64,000 bases of DNA. It comes from Campylobacter showae. Its GTDB lineage: Bacteria; Campylobacterota; Campylobacteria; Campylobacterales; Campylobacteraceae. The translations under genes and the position numbers were made by a program. Below, piece by piece: positions 1-10,190 of the stretch (position 1 is its first letter; every line of letters starts with the position of its first letter). The notes beneath the pieces were generated by a model, which was given only the letters and a program-made list of their open reading frames with translations, was not told the DNA's origin and searched no databases. Where the stretch lies: the NCBI RefSeq assembly GCF_900699785.1, contig NZ_LR535679.1, positions 1,922,001 to 1,986,000 on the forward strand, written 5' to 3'.

Positions 1-2
1 TC

Positions 3-467
3 GACCTGTAAATTTTTAGCGTCGAGCTTTAAAGAAAGCGGCTTGTAGTCCTTTAAATTTGCGTCGAAGCTTACGTTTGAGCCTAGCATTTGGCCTACTC
101 CGCTAGCGGTGAAATCGCTAAATTTGCCCTTTGCGATGCCCGAGATTTTCATAGCTTCGTTTAGCTTGACGCCCAGGCTTTTTAGATCGCTAACGGCGAC
201 GTCGTATTTTAGGTCGAGGCTTTGCGAGAAAATCGAAAGCCCGCCGTTTACGTTAGCTACGATCTCGCCGTTTACGTTAGCTACGATATCTACGCTCGTC
301 GGACGGATCTGAAATTTGTCAAATTTGACGTCAAATCCACTTTTTTCTTTGATCAAATTTTGGGCATACGGCTTAACTAAACCGTTACCAAAATCCGTAA
401 AGGCCGCAACGTAAACCGCGATAAGCAAAGCAAAAACCAGTCCGAGCAGAGCGCCTAAAATTTTCAT
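3..467 (-). CDS. AsmA-like inner-membrane-anchored protein, N-terminal part (runs off the window)
   Basis: The gene starts at an ATG whose complement lies at 465-467 and reads leftwards out of the window, so only about 155 residues are seen. Residues 1-22 form one hydrophobic segment (MKILGALLGLVFALLIAVYV), followed by a soluble beta-rich region with alternating hydrophobic residues. This single anchor plus long beta-rich periplasmic domain is typical of AsmA/YhdP-type envelope proteins, which are thought to act in lipid transport or outer-membrane assembly. The family call is an inference from this short part. A 24-bp tandem duplication repeats an eight-residue unit (EIVANVNG) inside it. The gene is divergent from groES. 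Confidence 0.6.
   Translation of the reverse strand, partial: MKILGALLGLVFALLIAVYVAAFTDFGNGLVKPYAQNLIKEKSGFDVKFDKFQIRPTSVDIVANVNGEIVANVNGGLSIFSQSLDLKYDVAVSDLKSLGVKLNEAMKISGIAKGKFSDFTASGVGQMLGSNVSFDANLKDYKPLSLKLDAKNLQV
243..290. repeat. 24-bp tandem duplication inside the AsmA-like gene
   Basis: Two copies of a 24-bp unit at 243-266 and 267-290 differ by one base (GATCTC versus GATATC at the end). They keep the reading frame and double the peptide (D/E)IVANVNG. This is probably a recent slippage product; copy number may differ between strains. Confidence 0.75.
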
Positions 468-552
468 CGTCTATCCTTTTAGATTTAGTTTAATTTTATT
501 ATGAAACTTGAGCCGATTATACTAAGACTTGTTAAGAATTTTAGCTAAATCA

Positions 553-581
553 TTGACAAATTCTAAAAATTTGACTATAAT
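553..581 (+). promoter_or_regulatory. sigma-70 promoter of groESL
   Basis: TTGACA at 553-558 and TATAAT at 576-581 are separated by 17 bp, an exact consensus housekeeping promoter. The transcription start would fall near 588, inside the CIRCE element that follows, so a bound HrcA repressor would block initiation directly. Confidence 0.9.
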
Positions 582-582
582 T

Positions 583-609
583 TCATCACTCAGAACAAAA
601 GAGTGCTAA
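583..609. promoter_or_regulatory. CIRCE operator (HrcA binding site)
   Basis: Left arm TCATCACTC (583-591), a 9-bp spacer, and right arm GAGTGCTAA (601-609). The canonical element is TTAGCACTC-N9-GAGTGCTAA: the right arm is perfect and the left arm matches 7 of 9. It lies just after the -10 box of the groESL promoter, as expected for heat-shock repression by HrcA. hrcA itself is not in the window. Confidence 0.85.
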
Positions 610-641
610 AAAAGTAAAAATCAAACCATAAAGGATGAATC

Positions 642-902
642 ATGAATTTTCAACCGTTAGGCAAACGAGTCTTAGTCGAGCGTCTTGAGGACGTCAAAAC
701 GACCGCTTCGGGCATCATTATACCCGATAATGCAAAAGAAAAACCTTTAAGCGGCAAGGTTTTGGCGGTATCAAGCGAGGTAGAAGGCGTGAGTGTGGGC
801 GATAGCGTAGTTTTCGCAAAATACGGCGGCACCGAGGTCGTGCTTGATGGTAAAACATATTTGGTTCTAAAAATCGAAGATGTTTTGGGCGTTTTAAAAT
901 AA
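642..902 (+). CDS. groES: Co-chaperonin GroES (10 kDa)
   Basis: An 86-residue heptamer-forming co-chaperonin that caps GroEL in the cytoplasm. The start [16 protein letters not shown] and the mobile-loop region after it (about residues 17-32, ending in [12 protein letters not shown]) are typical, and the length is normal for Campylobacter. The ATG at 642 follows an AAAGGATG ribosome site. It is first in a two-gene operon with groEL, 21 bp apart, under the sigma-70/CIRCE control region upstream. Confidence 0.97.
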   Translation: MNFQPLGKRVLVERLEDVKTTASGIIIPDNAKEKPLSGKVLAVSSEVEGVSVGDSVVFAKYGGTEVVLDGKTYLVLKIEDVLGVLK

Positions 903-2558
<1,656 letters not shown>

Positions 2559-2569
2559 TACGCCTTTAT

Positions 2570-2602
2570 CTGCGGAGGGCTTCGGCTTTCCGCAGGTTTT
2601 CT
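2570..2602 (+). terminator. Intrinsic terminator after groEL
   Basis: An 11-bp stem (with two G-U pairs) closed by a TTCG tetraloop spans 2570-2595, starting 12 bp after the groEL stop, and is followed by GTTTTCTT. It separates the heat-shock operon from the polysaccharide locus. Confidence 0.85.
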
Positions 2603-2785
2603 TCTAAATTTCTTACTTTCTAGCCAAATCTCGCACAAAATTCATAAATCAAAAATTATTTGAGACTAATTCGTATTTAATTGAATTTTTTATAAAATAT
2701 CCAAATTTTTAGCAAAACAATTTGGGTCTTGGCTATAGAATAATATGTTTGCTTTTGAAACTTCAATTATAGGATTGGTTATTCT

Positions 2786-3937
2786 TTGGATACTATGAAA
2801 AAAATACTTATCGTTTTCGGTACTCGTCCAGAAGCTATCAAAATGGCTCCTTTAGTAAAAGAGTTTAAAAAATGTCAGGAATTTGACGTTAAGGTCTGTG
2901 TTACGGCTCAGCATAGACAAATGCTTGATCAGGTGTTAGAGATATTTGAGATAGTGCCTGATTATGATTTGGATATTATGCAAGCGGGGCAGGATCTGTA
3001 CGATCTGACGTCTAGGATTTTGCTAAAAATGCGAGATGTTTTAGATAATTTTAAGCCCAATATAGTCTTTGTGCACGGAGATACTACGACTGCTAGCATT
3101 ACGTCTTTGGCTGCTTTTTATAAGCAGATTAAGGTGGCTCACGTTGAGGCCGGGCTAAGGACCGGAGATATTTATTCGCCGTTTCCGGAGGAGATAAATA
3201 GGCAACTAGTCGGCATAATCGCAAACTATCACTTTGCTCCTACAAATTTATCAAAAGAAAATCTTATAAAAGAAAATAAGAGCCCAAAAAATATCGTAGT
3301 AACAGGAAACACCGTCATCGATGCTTTGTTTTTACTGCTTAAAACTATCGAGCAAAACGTAAATCTAAAAGATAAAATTTTAGCCTCTCTTAACTCAAAA
3401 TTTAACTTAGATTTTGATAGAAAAATCATACTCGTAACCGGACATAGGAGAGAAAATTTTGGCGCTGGCTTTATAAATATCTGCGAAGCCTTAAAATCTT
3501 TAGCTGCTAAAAATCCGGACGTTGATATAGTTTATCCCGTGCATCTTAATCCAAACGTGCAAGAGCCTGTAAAAAATATTTTATCAAATATAAAAAATGT
3601 CTATCTCATTTCGCCGCTTGAGTACGATGAGTTTGTCTATTTGATGAGTAAATCATATTTTATCATCACTGATAGCGGCGGCATACAAGAGGAGGCGCCT
3701 AGTCTAGGCAAACCCGTGCTTGTAATGAGAAATACTACCGAAAGGCCTGAAGCTATCGAGGCCGGCTCGGTTAGGCTCGTTGGCGTTGATAAGGAAAATA
3801 TAGTATCGCAAGCTCAAATTTTGCTTGATAATGGTATAATTTACCAAGAAATGTCTAAGGCGCGAAGTCCGTATGGAGATGGAGATGCATGCGCTAAAAT
3901 AGTAGAATTTATAAAAAATTTAAGATCGGAGCGATAA
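2786..3937 (+). CDS. wecB: UDP-N-acetylglucosamine 2-epimerase (non-hydrolysing)
   Basis: Interconverts UDP-GlcNAc and UDP-ManNAc in the cytoplasm, feeding the dehydrogenase encoded next. Visible motifs are [13 protein letters not shown] near the N-terminus, [10 protein letters not shown] in the middle and [17 protein letters not shown] near residue 300, which mark the non-hydrolysing WecB/MnaA type. The TTG at 2786 sits 9-10 nt after AGGATT; an ATG at 2795 would give the more usual N-terminus [14 protein letters not shown], so the start is not settled. It is the first gene of the polysaccharide locus and overlaps wecC by one base (TAATG). Confidence 0.93.
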   Translation: MDTMKKILIVFGTRPEAIKMAPLVKEFKKCQEFDVKVCVTAQHRQMLDQVLEIFEIVPDYDLDIMQAGQDLYDLTSRILLKMRDVLDNFKPNIVFVHGDTTTASITSLAAFYKQIKVAHVEAGLRTGDIYSPFPEEINRQLVGIIANYHFAPTNLSKENLIKENKSPKNIVVTGNTVIDALFLLLKTIEQNVNLKDKILASLNSKFNLDFDRKIILVTGHRRENFGAGFINICEALKSLAAKNPDVDIVYPVHLNPNVQEPVKNILSNIKNVYLISPLEYDEFVYLMSKSYFIITDSGGIQEEAPSLGKPVLVMRNTTERPEAIEAGSVRLVGVDKENIVSQAQILLDNGIIYQEMSKARSPYGDGDACAKIVEFIKNLRSER

Positions 3938-5133
3938 TGAGGCAAAAAGTTTGCGTGATCGGACTTGGATACATCGGCCTGCCGACGGCTGCGCTTTTAG
4001 CAAATAAAGGCTACAAAGTGCACGGAGTGGATGTCGTAAAAAGCACCGTAGACACGATAAATCAAGGCAAGATACATATAGTTGAACCCGAGCTTGACGT
4101 TTTTGTAAAAGGCGCTATAAATAGCGGAAATTTAAGAGCGGACATAAAGCCCGATTTTGCCGATATTTTTATCATAGCCGTTCCGACTCCGTTTCGTGAT
4201 GGTTTTGTGCCAAATTTGGATTATGTTTCAAGCGCTACGGCATCAATAGCGCCGTACGTAAAAAATGAAAATATAGTAATTTTAGAATCCACATCTCCTG
4301 TGGGTACGACGGAGATGGTGGAAAAAATCCTCAAAGAAAACGGCGTAGATACGAGTAAAATTTATATAGCTCACTGCCCCGAAAGAGTTTTGCCCGGCAA
4401 GATAATGAAAGAACTTGTGCAAAATGATAGGGTCGTGGGCGGCCTTAGCAAGGAGGCTGCGGATAAGACGGCAGAGTTTTATAAAACATTTGTAGAAGGA
4501 GAAATTTTACAAACCGACGCGAAAACTGCAGAGATGGCAAAGCTTACGGAAAATTCTTTTCGCGACGTAAATATAGCATTTGCAAACGAGCTTAGTATTT
4601 TGTGCGACAAATTTGACATTAACGTCTGGGAGCTCATACGGTTAGCAAATCGTCATCCGCGAGTTAATATTTTAAATCCGGGCGCCGGTGTGGGAGGGCA
4701 CTGTATAGCCGTCGATCCATGGTTTATTGTCTATGCGGGCGGCGATGATGCGAAGCTCATAAAAACAGCCAGGCAAGTAAATACGCACAAAAGCGAATGG
4801 GCTATAGAAAAGATAAAAAATGCCGCTTTGAAATTTGAATTAAAAAATAGTAGAAAGCCAAAAGTAGCATGCATGGGGCTTGCTTTTAAGCCAGACATCG
4901 ACGATTTGCGAGAGTCGCCTGCGCTAAATATAACCAAATACTTGATCGCGGAAGGTGTCGACGTGATTGCCGTGGAGCCAAACATTAAGACTCACAAAGA
5001 TTTTGAGATCGTTGACTACAAAAAGGCTATTGAAATTTCTGATATTATCGTGTTTTTAGTCGGACATAAGGAATTTAAAGGGCTAAAAATTGAAAAAGAA
5101 GTTTTGGATTTTTGCGGAGTTTTTAAGCAATGA
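3937..5133 (+). CDS. wecC: UDP-N-acetyl-D-mannosamine dehydrogenase
   Basis: Oxidises UDP-ManNAc to UDP-ManNAcA with two NAD+, giving an acidic sugar for O-antigen or related glycans. The N-terminal Rossmann motif is GLGYIGLPTAALLA (residues 9-22); the catalytic-cysteine motif GGHCIAVDP places the nucleophile at Cys256; the C-terminal UDP-binding domain is present (CMGLAFKPDIDDLRESPA). At 398 residues it is full length for the UDP-glucose/GDP-mannose dehydrogenase family. It is translationally coupled to wecB and overlaps the next gene by 4 bp. Confidence 0.93.
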   Translation: MRQKVCVIGLGYIGLPTAALLANKGYKVHGVDVVKSTVDTINQGKIHIVEPELDVFVKGAINSGNLRADIKPDFADIFIIAVPTPFRDGFVPNLDYVSSATASIAPYVKNENIVILESTSPVGTTEMVEKILKENGVDTSKIYIAHCPERVLPGKIMKELVQNDRVVGGLSKEAADKTAEFYKTFVEGEILQTDAKTAEMAKLTENSFRDVNIAFANELSILCDKFDINVWELIRLANRHPRVNILNPGAGVGGHCIAVDPWFIVYAGGDDAKLIKTARQVNTHKSEWAIEKIKNAALKFELKNSRKPKVACMGLAFKPDIDDLRESPALNITKYLIAEGVDVIAVEPNIKTHKDFEIVDYKKAIEISDIIVFLVGHKEFKGLKIEKEVLDFCGVFKQ

Positions 5134-6317
5134 GCATTTTAAATTTAATAGGGCGCACAAACGAGCTTTTCTATGCCGATATTAAAAAATTTGAAAATGA
5201 ATTGTTAAATAAAGTTTCAAATTCTACCTTCCTGGTTATAGGCGGAGCCGGCAGTATCGGCCAGGCTGTAATAAAAGAAATATTTAAAAGAAATCCTAAA
5301 AAGCTTCACATCGTCGATATTTCCGAAAATAACATGGTTGAATTGGTTAGAGATATTAGGAGTAGTTTTGGGTATATAGACGGTGATTTTAAAACATTTG
5401 CTCTTGATATCGGAAGCGATGAATACGACGCTTTTATAAAATCCGATGGGAAATATGATTATATATTAAATTTGTCGGCCTTAAAGCATGTAAGAAGCGA
5501 AAAAGATCCATTTACTCTTATGCGTATGTGCGAAACAAATATTTTCAACACCGATAAGACGTTAATGCAGGCAATAGAAAACGGTACGAAAAAATATTTT
5601 TGCGTAAGTACGGATAAGGCCGCAAATCCGGTAAATATGATGGGCGCAAGCAAGAGAATTATGGAGATGTTTGTGATGAGAAAATCAAAACAAATCGATG
5701 TCTCTATGGCAAGATTTGCTAACGTAGCCTTTAGTGACGGTTCGCTACTTCATGGGTTTAATAAAAGGATCGAAAAAAACCAGCCCATTGTAGCGCCAAA
5801 TGATGTGAAAAGATATTTCGTAACACCGCAAGAAAGCGGAGAACTTTGTTTGATGTCTTGTATATTTGGCGAAAATAGAGATATTTTCTTTCCGAAGCTA
5901 AGCGAAAATTTGCATCTCATAACTTTTTCAGAGATAGCCGTTAAATATTTGGAAAATTTAGGATATGAGCCGTATTTGTGCAAGGATGAAGACGAGGCGA
6001 GAGAGCTGGCCAAGACTTTACCTAAAACAGGTAAGTATCCATGCTTATTTACTGCTAGCGACACGACCGGCGAGAAGGATTTTGAAGAGTTTTTTACCGA
6101 TAAAGAAATTTTAGATATGGATAAATTTGAAAGTATAGGTATCATAAAAAACGACCCGCTATACGACGAAGACCTTTTAAATAGCTTCGAATCAACTATT
6201 AAAAAGTACAAGCAGAATTTGTCTTGGACAAAAGATGATATCGTGAGAGAATTTTTTAAACTAATCCCTGACTTTGGATACAAAGATACCGGTAAATACC
6301 TAGACGGAAAGATGTAG
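5130..6317 (+). CDS. UDP-HexNAc 4,6-dehydratase, CapD/FlaA1-like SDR
   Basis: A 395-residue extended SDR. The NAD-binding motif VIGGAGSIGQAV is at about 36-47, followed by NLSALKHVRSEKDP and the active-site stretch STDKAANPVN-MMGASKR, in which Met replaces the usual Tyr of YxxxK. That pattern is known from membrane-free PglF/CapD-type dehydratases that make UDP-4-keto-6-deoxy-HexNAc. With the LegC-type aminotransferase immediately downstream (1 bp gap) it probably starts a 4-amino-4,6-dideoxy sugar route. The exact stereochemistry and nucleotide (UDP or GDP) cannot be read from sequence. The long acidic C-terminal part (residues 290-395) is less conserved. Confidence 0.8.
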   Translation: MSILNLIGRTNELFYADIKKFENELLNKVSNSTFLVIGGAGSIGQAVIKEIFKRNPKKLHIVDISENNMVELVRDIRSSFGYIDGDFKTFALDIGSDEYDAFIKSDGKYDYILNLSALKHVRSEKDPFTLMRMCETNIFNTDKTLMQAIENGTKKYFCVSTDKAANPVNMMGASKRIMEMFVMRKSKQIDVSMARFANVAFSDGSLLHGFNKRIEKNQPIVAPNDVKRYFVTPQESGELCLMSCIFGENRDIFFPKLSENLHLITFSEIAVKYLENLGYEPYLCKDEDEARELAKTLPKTGKYPCLFTASDTTGEKDFEEFFTDKEILDMDKFESIGIIKNDPLYDEDLLNSFESTIKKYKQNLSWTKDDIVREFFKLIPDFGYKDTGKYLDGKM

Positions 6318-6318
6318 T

Positions 6319-7455
6319 ATGCAAGAGATAATAGACTTTATAAGAAAAATATTTAATACCGATAAATTTATACCGCTTCACGAGCCTAGATTTATAGGTA
6401 ATGAAAAAAAATACCTAAATGACTGCATAGACTCTACTTTTGTATCAAGCGTAGGGCAGTATGTAGATAGATTTGAGAAGGATTTTGCAAAAATAGTCGG
6501 TAGCAAATACGCCGTGGCTACCGTAAACGGTACGTCTGCACTTCACATATCTTTGATCTTGGTGGGCGTAAAAAGTGATGACGAGGTTATAACTCAACCG
6601 ATTACGTTTGTGGCAACTTGCAATGCGATATCCTACATAGGTGCAACGCCTGTATTTGTGGATGTAGATTTGGATACTATGGGGCTTAGTCCGCAAGCTT
6701 TGAAAAATTTTCTAGAGGCAAATTGCGAAATCATAGATAATAAGTGCATAAATAAGACTACGAGCAGACAGGTGAAAGCCTGCGTTCCGATGCACACTTT
6801 CGGCCATCCTTGCAAAATAGACGAAATAAAAGAAATTTGCGATGCGTGGCATATAGTATTGGTGGAGGATGCAGCAGAGAGTCTTGGCAGTTATTACAAA
6901 GGTAAGCATACCGGGACTTTTGGAAAAGTCGGAGCTTTTTCTTTTAACGGCAATAAAATAGTTACGAGCGGAGGCGGCGGAGCAATAGTAACCGATGATG
7001 AAAATTTATCTAAAAGAGCAAAGCATATTACCACTACTGCCAAAATACCACACGCTTACGAATACGTGCATGATGAAGCGGCGTATAACTATCGCCTTCC
7101 AAATTTAAACGCTGCCTTGCTTGTGGCTCAGCTTGAGCAACTCGATAAATTTTTAGTATCAAAAAGAGATTTGGCTGATAAATATAAAGAATTCTTTGCT
7201 AATAGAAATATAAAATTTATAGAAGAGCCAAAAAATGCGAAATCAAATTACTGGCTGCAAACCATTATTTTTGATGATGTTAGGCAAAGAGATGATTTTT
7301 TGGAATTTTCAAATAAAAACGGCGTGATGACAAGACCGATTTGGCGCTTAATGAATGAGCTTGATATGTATAGAAATTGTCAGAAGGCAAATTTGGAAAA
7401 CGCAAAATTTTTAGAGCAAAGAGTTGTGAATATTCCAAGTTCGGTGATACTATGA
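6319..7455 (+). CDS. LegC-type sugar aminotransferase (DegT/DnrJ/EryC1 family)
   Basis: A PLP enzyme that transfers an amino group to a nucleotide 4-keto-6-deoxy sugar. The fold-type I signature is clear: TVNGTSALHISL near residue 70, VEDAAESLGS near 182 and the PLP lysine in FSFNGNKIVTSGGGG (Lys213). The phrase FNGNKIVTSGGGG is typical of the LegC branch used in legionaminic-acid and related pathways. At 378 residues it is full length. It follows the 4,6-dehydratase and overlaps the acetyltransferase by ATGA, so dehydratase-aminotransferase-acetyltransferase form one coupled unit. Confidence 0.82.
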   Translation: MQEIIDFIRKIFNTDKFIPLHEPRFIGNEKKYLNDCIDSTFVSSVGQYVDRFEKDFAKIVGSKYAVATVNGTSALHISLILVGVKSDDEVITQPITFVATCNAISYIGATPVFVDVDLDTMGLSPQALKNFLEANCEIIDNKCINKTTSRQVKACVPMHTFGHPCKIDEIKEICDAWHIVLVEDAAESLGSYYKGKHTGTFGKVGAFSFNGNKIVTSGGGGAIVTDDENLSKRAKHITTTAKIPHAYEYVHDEAAYNYRLPNLNAALLVAQLEQLDKFLVSKRDLADKYKEFFANRNIKFIEEPKNAKSNYWLQTIIFDDVRQRDDFLEFSNKNGVMTRPIWRLMNELDMYRNCQKANLENAKFLEQRVVNIPSSVIL

Positions 7456-8078
7456 GAGAAAAGATAGTTCTAATCGGCGGCGGCGGTCACTGCAAAAGCG
7501 TGATAGACGTGGTAGAACAAGAAAACAAATACGAGATAATAGGTATTATAGACACAAAAGAAAATATCGGTAAAAGGGTTTTAGGCTATCAAATTATCGG
7601 TTGCGATAATGACTTGAGTGAAGTTTTTAAAATTTGCAAAAATGCGGTCATCTCTGTTGGTCACATAAAATCAAATGCTTTAAGAGTAAGTCTTTTTGAG
7701 AAATCAAAAAAAATAGGTTTTAATATGCCCACTATCATATCTCCCCTAGCTTATGTATCAAGATATTCTAAGATAGGGGAAGGGAGTGTAGTTTTTCACC
7801 ATGCGCTTATAAATTCAAATGTTGAAGTAGGAAAAAATTGCATAATTAATACAAAAGCACTAATAGAGCATGATAGTATTATAGGGGATAATTGCCATAT
7901 TTCGACTGCAAGCGTGATAAACGGCGGAGTAGTGGTAAAGGAAAATACGTTTTTTGGAAGTAATGCAATAAGTAAAGAGAATATCGAAATAGGTGAAAAT
8001 TGTATAATAGGAGGAGGTGCTAGTGTAATGAAAAGCCTGCTGAGTAACATGATGGTAAAAAGATTTATACAGCAATAA
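7452..8078 (+). CDS. NeuD/PglD/LegH-like sugar acetyltransferase
   Basis: A 208-residue acyltransferase with an N-terminal nucleotide-sugar-binding domain (LIGGGGHCKSVIDVVE, residues 6-21) and a C-terminal left-handed beta-helix of hexapeptide repeats with the GEGSVVFHHALIN signature. It most likely N-acetylates the amino sugar made by the two genes before it, using acetyl-CoA. The ATG at 7452 overlaps the stop of the aminotransferase gene (ATGA); a longer reading from 7377 lies wholly inside the previous gene and is not believable. The C-terminus (MMVKRFIQQ) is slightly unusual but the length is normal. Confidence 0.82.
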   Translation: MREKIVLIGGGGHCKSVIDVVEQENKYEIIGIIDTKENIGKRVLGYQIIGCDNDLSEVFKICKNAVISVGHIKSNALRVSLFEKSKKIGFNMPTIISPLAYVSRYSKIGEGSVVFHHALINSNVEVGKNCIINTKALIEHDSIIGDNCHISTASVINGGVVVKENTFFGSNAISKENIEIGENCIIGGGASVMKSLLSNMMVKRFIQQ

Positions 8079-8325
8079 TTCAGTAATAAAATTATATATG
8101 ATTTTGTTTGGAAGTGATGCAACTTTTATCTATTTGTTAAATGTGATGAGAATTTCATGAAACGCATGGTATATATTGCAACTAGCGTTATTGTTTACCA
8201 AATAGATCATTAAAATTTGTAGAAATATTTGGTCTGCTTATAACAAAAAGCATTGGAACTGGAGGGGTTATATTGAAAGTCCAGTCATTAAATTTGCAAA
8301 GTAGAATATTGAGAGGAGAGGCTAA
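8079..8325. other. AT-rich gap with no supported gene
   Basis: These 247 bp interrupt an otherwise tightly packed operon. I see short frames closed by several stops, a possible -10 (TATAAC at 8239-8244) and a strong ribosome site (GAGAGGAGAG) serving the GTG at 8326. It may carry an internal promoter or decayed coding DNA; nothing is recognisable. Confidence 0.4.
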
Positions 8326-9531
8326 GTGTCTATTTTTTTAAATTCAATCCCAATTGAAGAGATTAAAATCGGTATGAAAGCTAGCTATTCTCAAACTATT
8401 ACAGATGCCGACATCAAAGCGTTCGCAGGTATTAGCGGGGATAGAAACCCAGTGCATTTAGATGAAAACTACGCTAGACAGTCGAGATTTAAAAATAGAA
8501 TAGCGCACGGCATGTTTACTGCTTCTTTTTTTTCGGCTATTTTTGGCACCAAAATTCCTGGAGAAGGGTGTGTATATACTCACCAATCGTTAAATTTTAA
8601 AAAGCCAGTATATATAAATGATACAGTTGTTGCTAGTATTGAAGTTGTAAATATAGACTTAAATAGCAGAAGAGTAAAATTTAAAACAGTATGTGCTGTT
8701 GATGACAATATAGTTACTGATGGTGAAGCTGAAATTTATATTCCTATGAGGTTTAGAAAAATTTTAATAAACGATAAAAATGAACTTTTAAAATTTAAGG
8801 AGCAAATTTTTACACTTTTTAAAAGTAGTTTTGATAGGGAGATGGATGAGGGGCTTTGGAGGTGGGCATATATAGATAATCCCAATGGCAATCCCCTTGT
8901 TTCTTTGTATTTTGATAAAGAAAGGTTGGTTGGGCATTATGCTGTTATCCCAACTGCTTTTAAATACAAAAATGAACAAATTAAAGCCATGTTGTCAATG
9001 ACAACTATGGTTGATGTGTCTTATAGAAAGTATAGCGTTTTTATAGATCAATCCAGCGAAGTATATACTAGGGCACATGAGCTTGGCTATAAGCTGGTTT
9101 ATGGCTTTCCAAATAAGAAGTCTGCCCCTGGATTTAAAAAGAGGCTAGGATGGGTACTTGATGAAAATCTATGCATAGCGAATTTGGATTATGGACAACT
9201 TATGAATTTAAATCACAAAAAAGATAATCTTGCTTATTTCGATATAGAGGATAAGAAAAATTTAGAATGGCGTTTGTCTAAACCGTCGCAAAATTATTTT
9301 TATAATGGCAAGAATATACTTAAAAAATTTAATGATGAATGTGATGTGGTGTTTGCTGATGGTGATTTTGTGCAGTTGGATAAAGATAAAAGATATAATA
9401 TCCTAATTGATACTAAAATTTGTTCACCAGCAAACCACGGGAGCGAATATTGTTTTGGATATAAAATCTTGGATGATTCTTTGAGTAATATAGTATTCAA
9501 AAAAGATCTTTTAATGTCGGATGTGTTTTAA
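8326..9531 (+). CDS. Fusion protein: MaoC-like hot-dog domain plus GNAT-like domain
   Basis: A 401-residue two-domain protein. Residues about 8-140 are a MaoC-type hot-dog hydratase domain with the catalytic pair seen as SGDRNPVHLD (Asp39, His44) and IAHGM (59-63). Residues about 150-330 look like a GNAT acyltransferase (VGHYAVIPTAF, then MVDVSYRKYSVF in the acyl-CoA-binding region). MaoC domains normally hydrate enoyl-CoA or enoyl-ACP thioesters, so the protein may prepare and attach an unusual acyl group to a sugar; that is inference. The GTG start has a strong GAGAGGAG site. It overlaps the PIG-L gene by one base. Confidence 0.72.
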   Translation: MSIFLNSIPIEEIKIGMKASYSQTITDADIKAFAGISGDRNPVHLDENYARQSRFKNRIAHGMFTASFFSAIFGTKIPGEGCVYTHQSLNFKKPVYINDTVVASIEVVNIDLNSRRVKFKTVCAVDDNIVTDGEAEIYIPMRFRKILINDKNELLKFKEQIFTLFKSSFDREMDEGLWRWAYIDNPNGNPLVSLYFDKERLVGHYAVIPTAFKYKNEQIKAMLSMTTMVDVSYRKYSVFIDQSSEVYTRAHELGYKLVYGFPNKKSAPGFKKRLGWVLDENLCIANLDYGQLMNLNHKKDNLAYFDIEDKKNLEWRLSKPSQNYFYNGKNILKKFNDECDVVFADGDFVQLDKDKRYNILIDTKICSPANHGSEYCFGYKILDDSLSNIVFKKDLLMSDVF

Positions 9532-10190
9532 TGGGTAATAAAGTCTTAATAGTGGCTGTTCATCCAGATGATGAAACGTTGGGTTGTGGCGGAACATTAC
9601 TCAAACACAAGGCTGATGGCGATGAGATATATTGGCTTATTTGTACGGATATTGATAAAACCCATAATTATTATGAAACAAGACAAGATGAAATAAAAAT
9701 CGTTGGGCAGCTTTATGGTTTTGAAACGATTTATAATCTTGATTTAAAAACAATGAGAGTCGATGAGTACTCCATAAGTGAACTAATTCATAAAATATCA
9801 AGTATCATTTGTGATGTTAAGCCTAGTGTGATATATCTTCCGTTTAAAAGTGACGTACATAGTGATCATAGGAAAATATTTGAAGCGGCCTATAGTTGTA
9901 CAAAGTCCTTCAGGTATCCATTTATTAAAAAAATATATATGATGGAGACTTTAAGCGAAACCGAATTTGCCCCTAGCACCAAGGAAGATGGTTTTATCCC
10001 GAATGTATTTGTAGATATTACTAAATACTTTGAAAAAAAAATAGAAATTATGAAAAAATTTAAAAGCGAAGTCGCGGAGCATCCTTTTCCAAGAAGTGAA
10101 AGAAATTTGAGATCTTTGGCGACTTTAAGAGGGGCTGCTGCCGGATGTGAATATGCAGAAAGTTTTGTGCTCTTAAAAGAGATACAATGA
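9531..10190 (+). CDS. PIG-L (LmbE-like) family deacetylase
   Basis: A 219-residue zinc-dependent de-N-acetylase-like protein. The metal motif AVHPDDE (residues 9-15) and the second motif VHSDH (109-113) are intact, so it should be catalytically competent. Family members remove acetyl groups from GlcNAc-containing glycolipids or nucleotide sugars. Set between the MaoC-GNAT fusion and a glycosyltransferase, it may free an amino group so that another acyl group can be added; that link is inferred from context. The ATG start is in the TAATG overlap with the previous gene. Confidence 0.85.
   Translation: MGNKVLIVAVHPDDETLGCGGTLLKHKADGDEIYWLICTDIDKTHNYYETRQDEIKIVGQLYGFETIYNLDLKTMRVDEYSISELIHKISSIICDVKPSVIYLPFKSDVHSDHRKIFEAAYSCTKSFRYPFIKKIYMMETLSETEFAPSTKEDGFIPNVFVDITKYFEKKIEIMKKFKSEVAEHPFPRSERNLRSLATLRGAAAGCEYAESFVLLKEIQ

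Noticed and set aside
7377..7451. Upstream extension of the NeuD-like acetyltransferase
   Set aside because: The extra 25 residues lie within the aminotransferase gene and precede a perfect family N-terminus at 7452.
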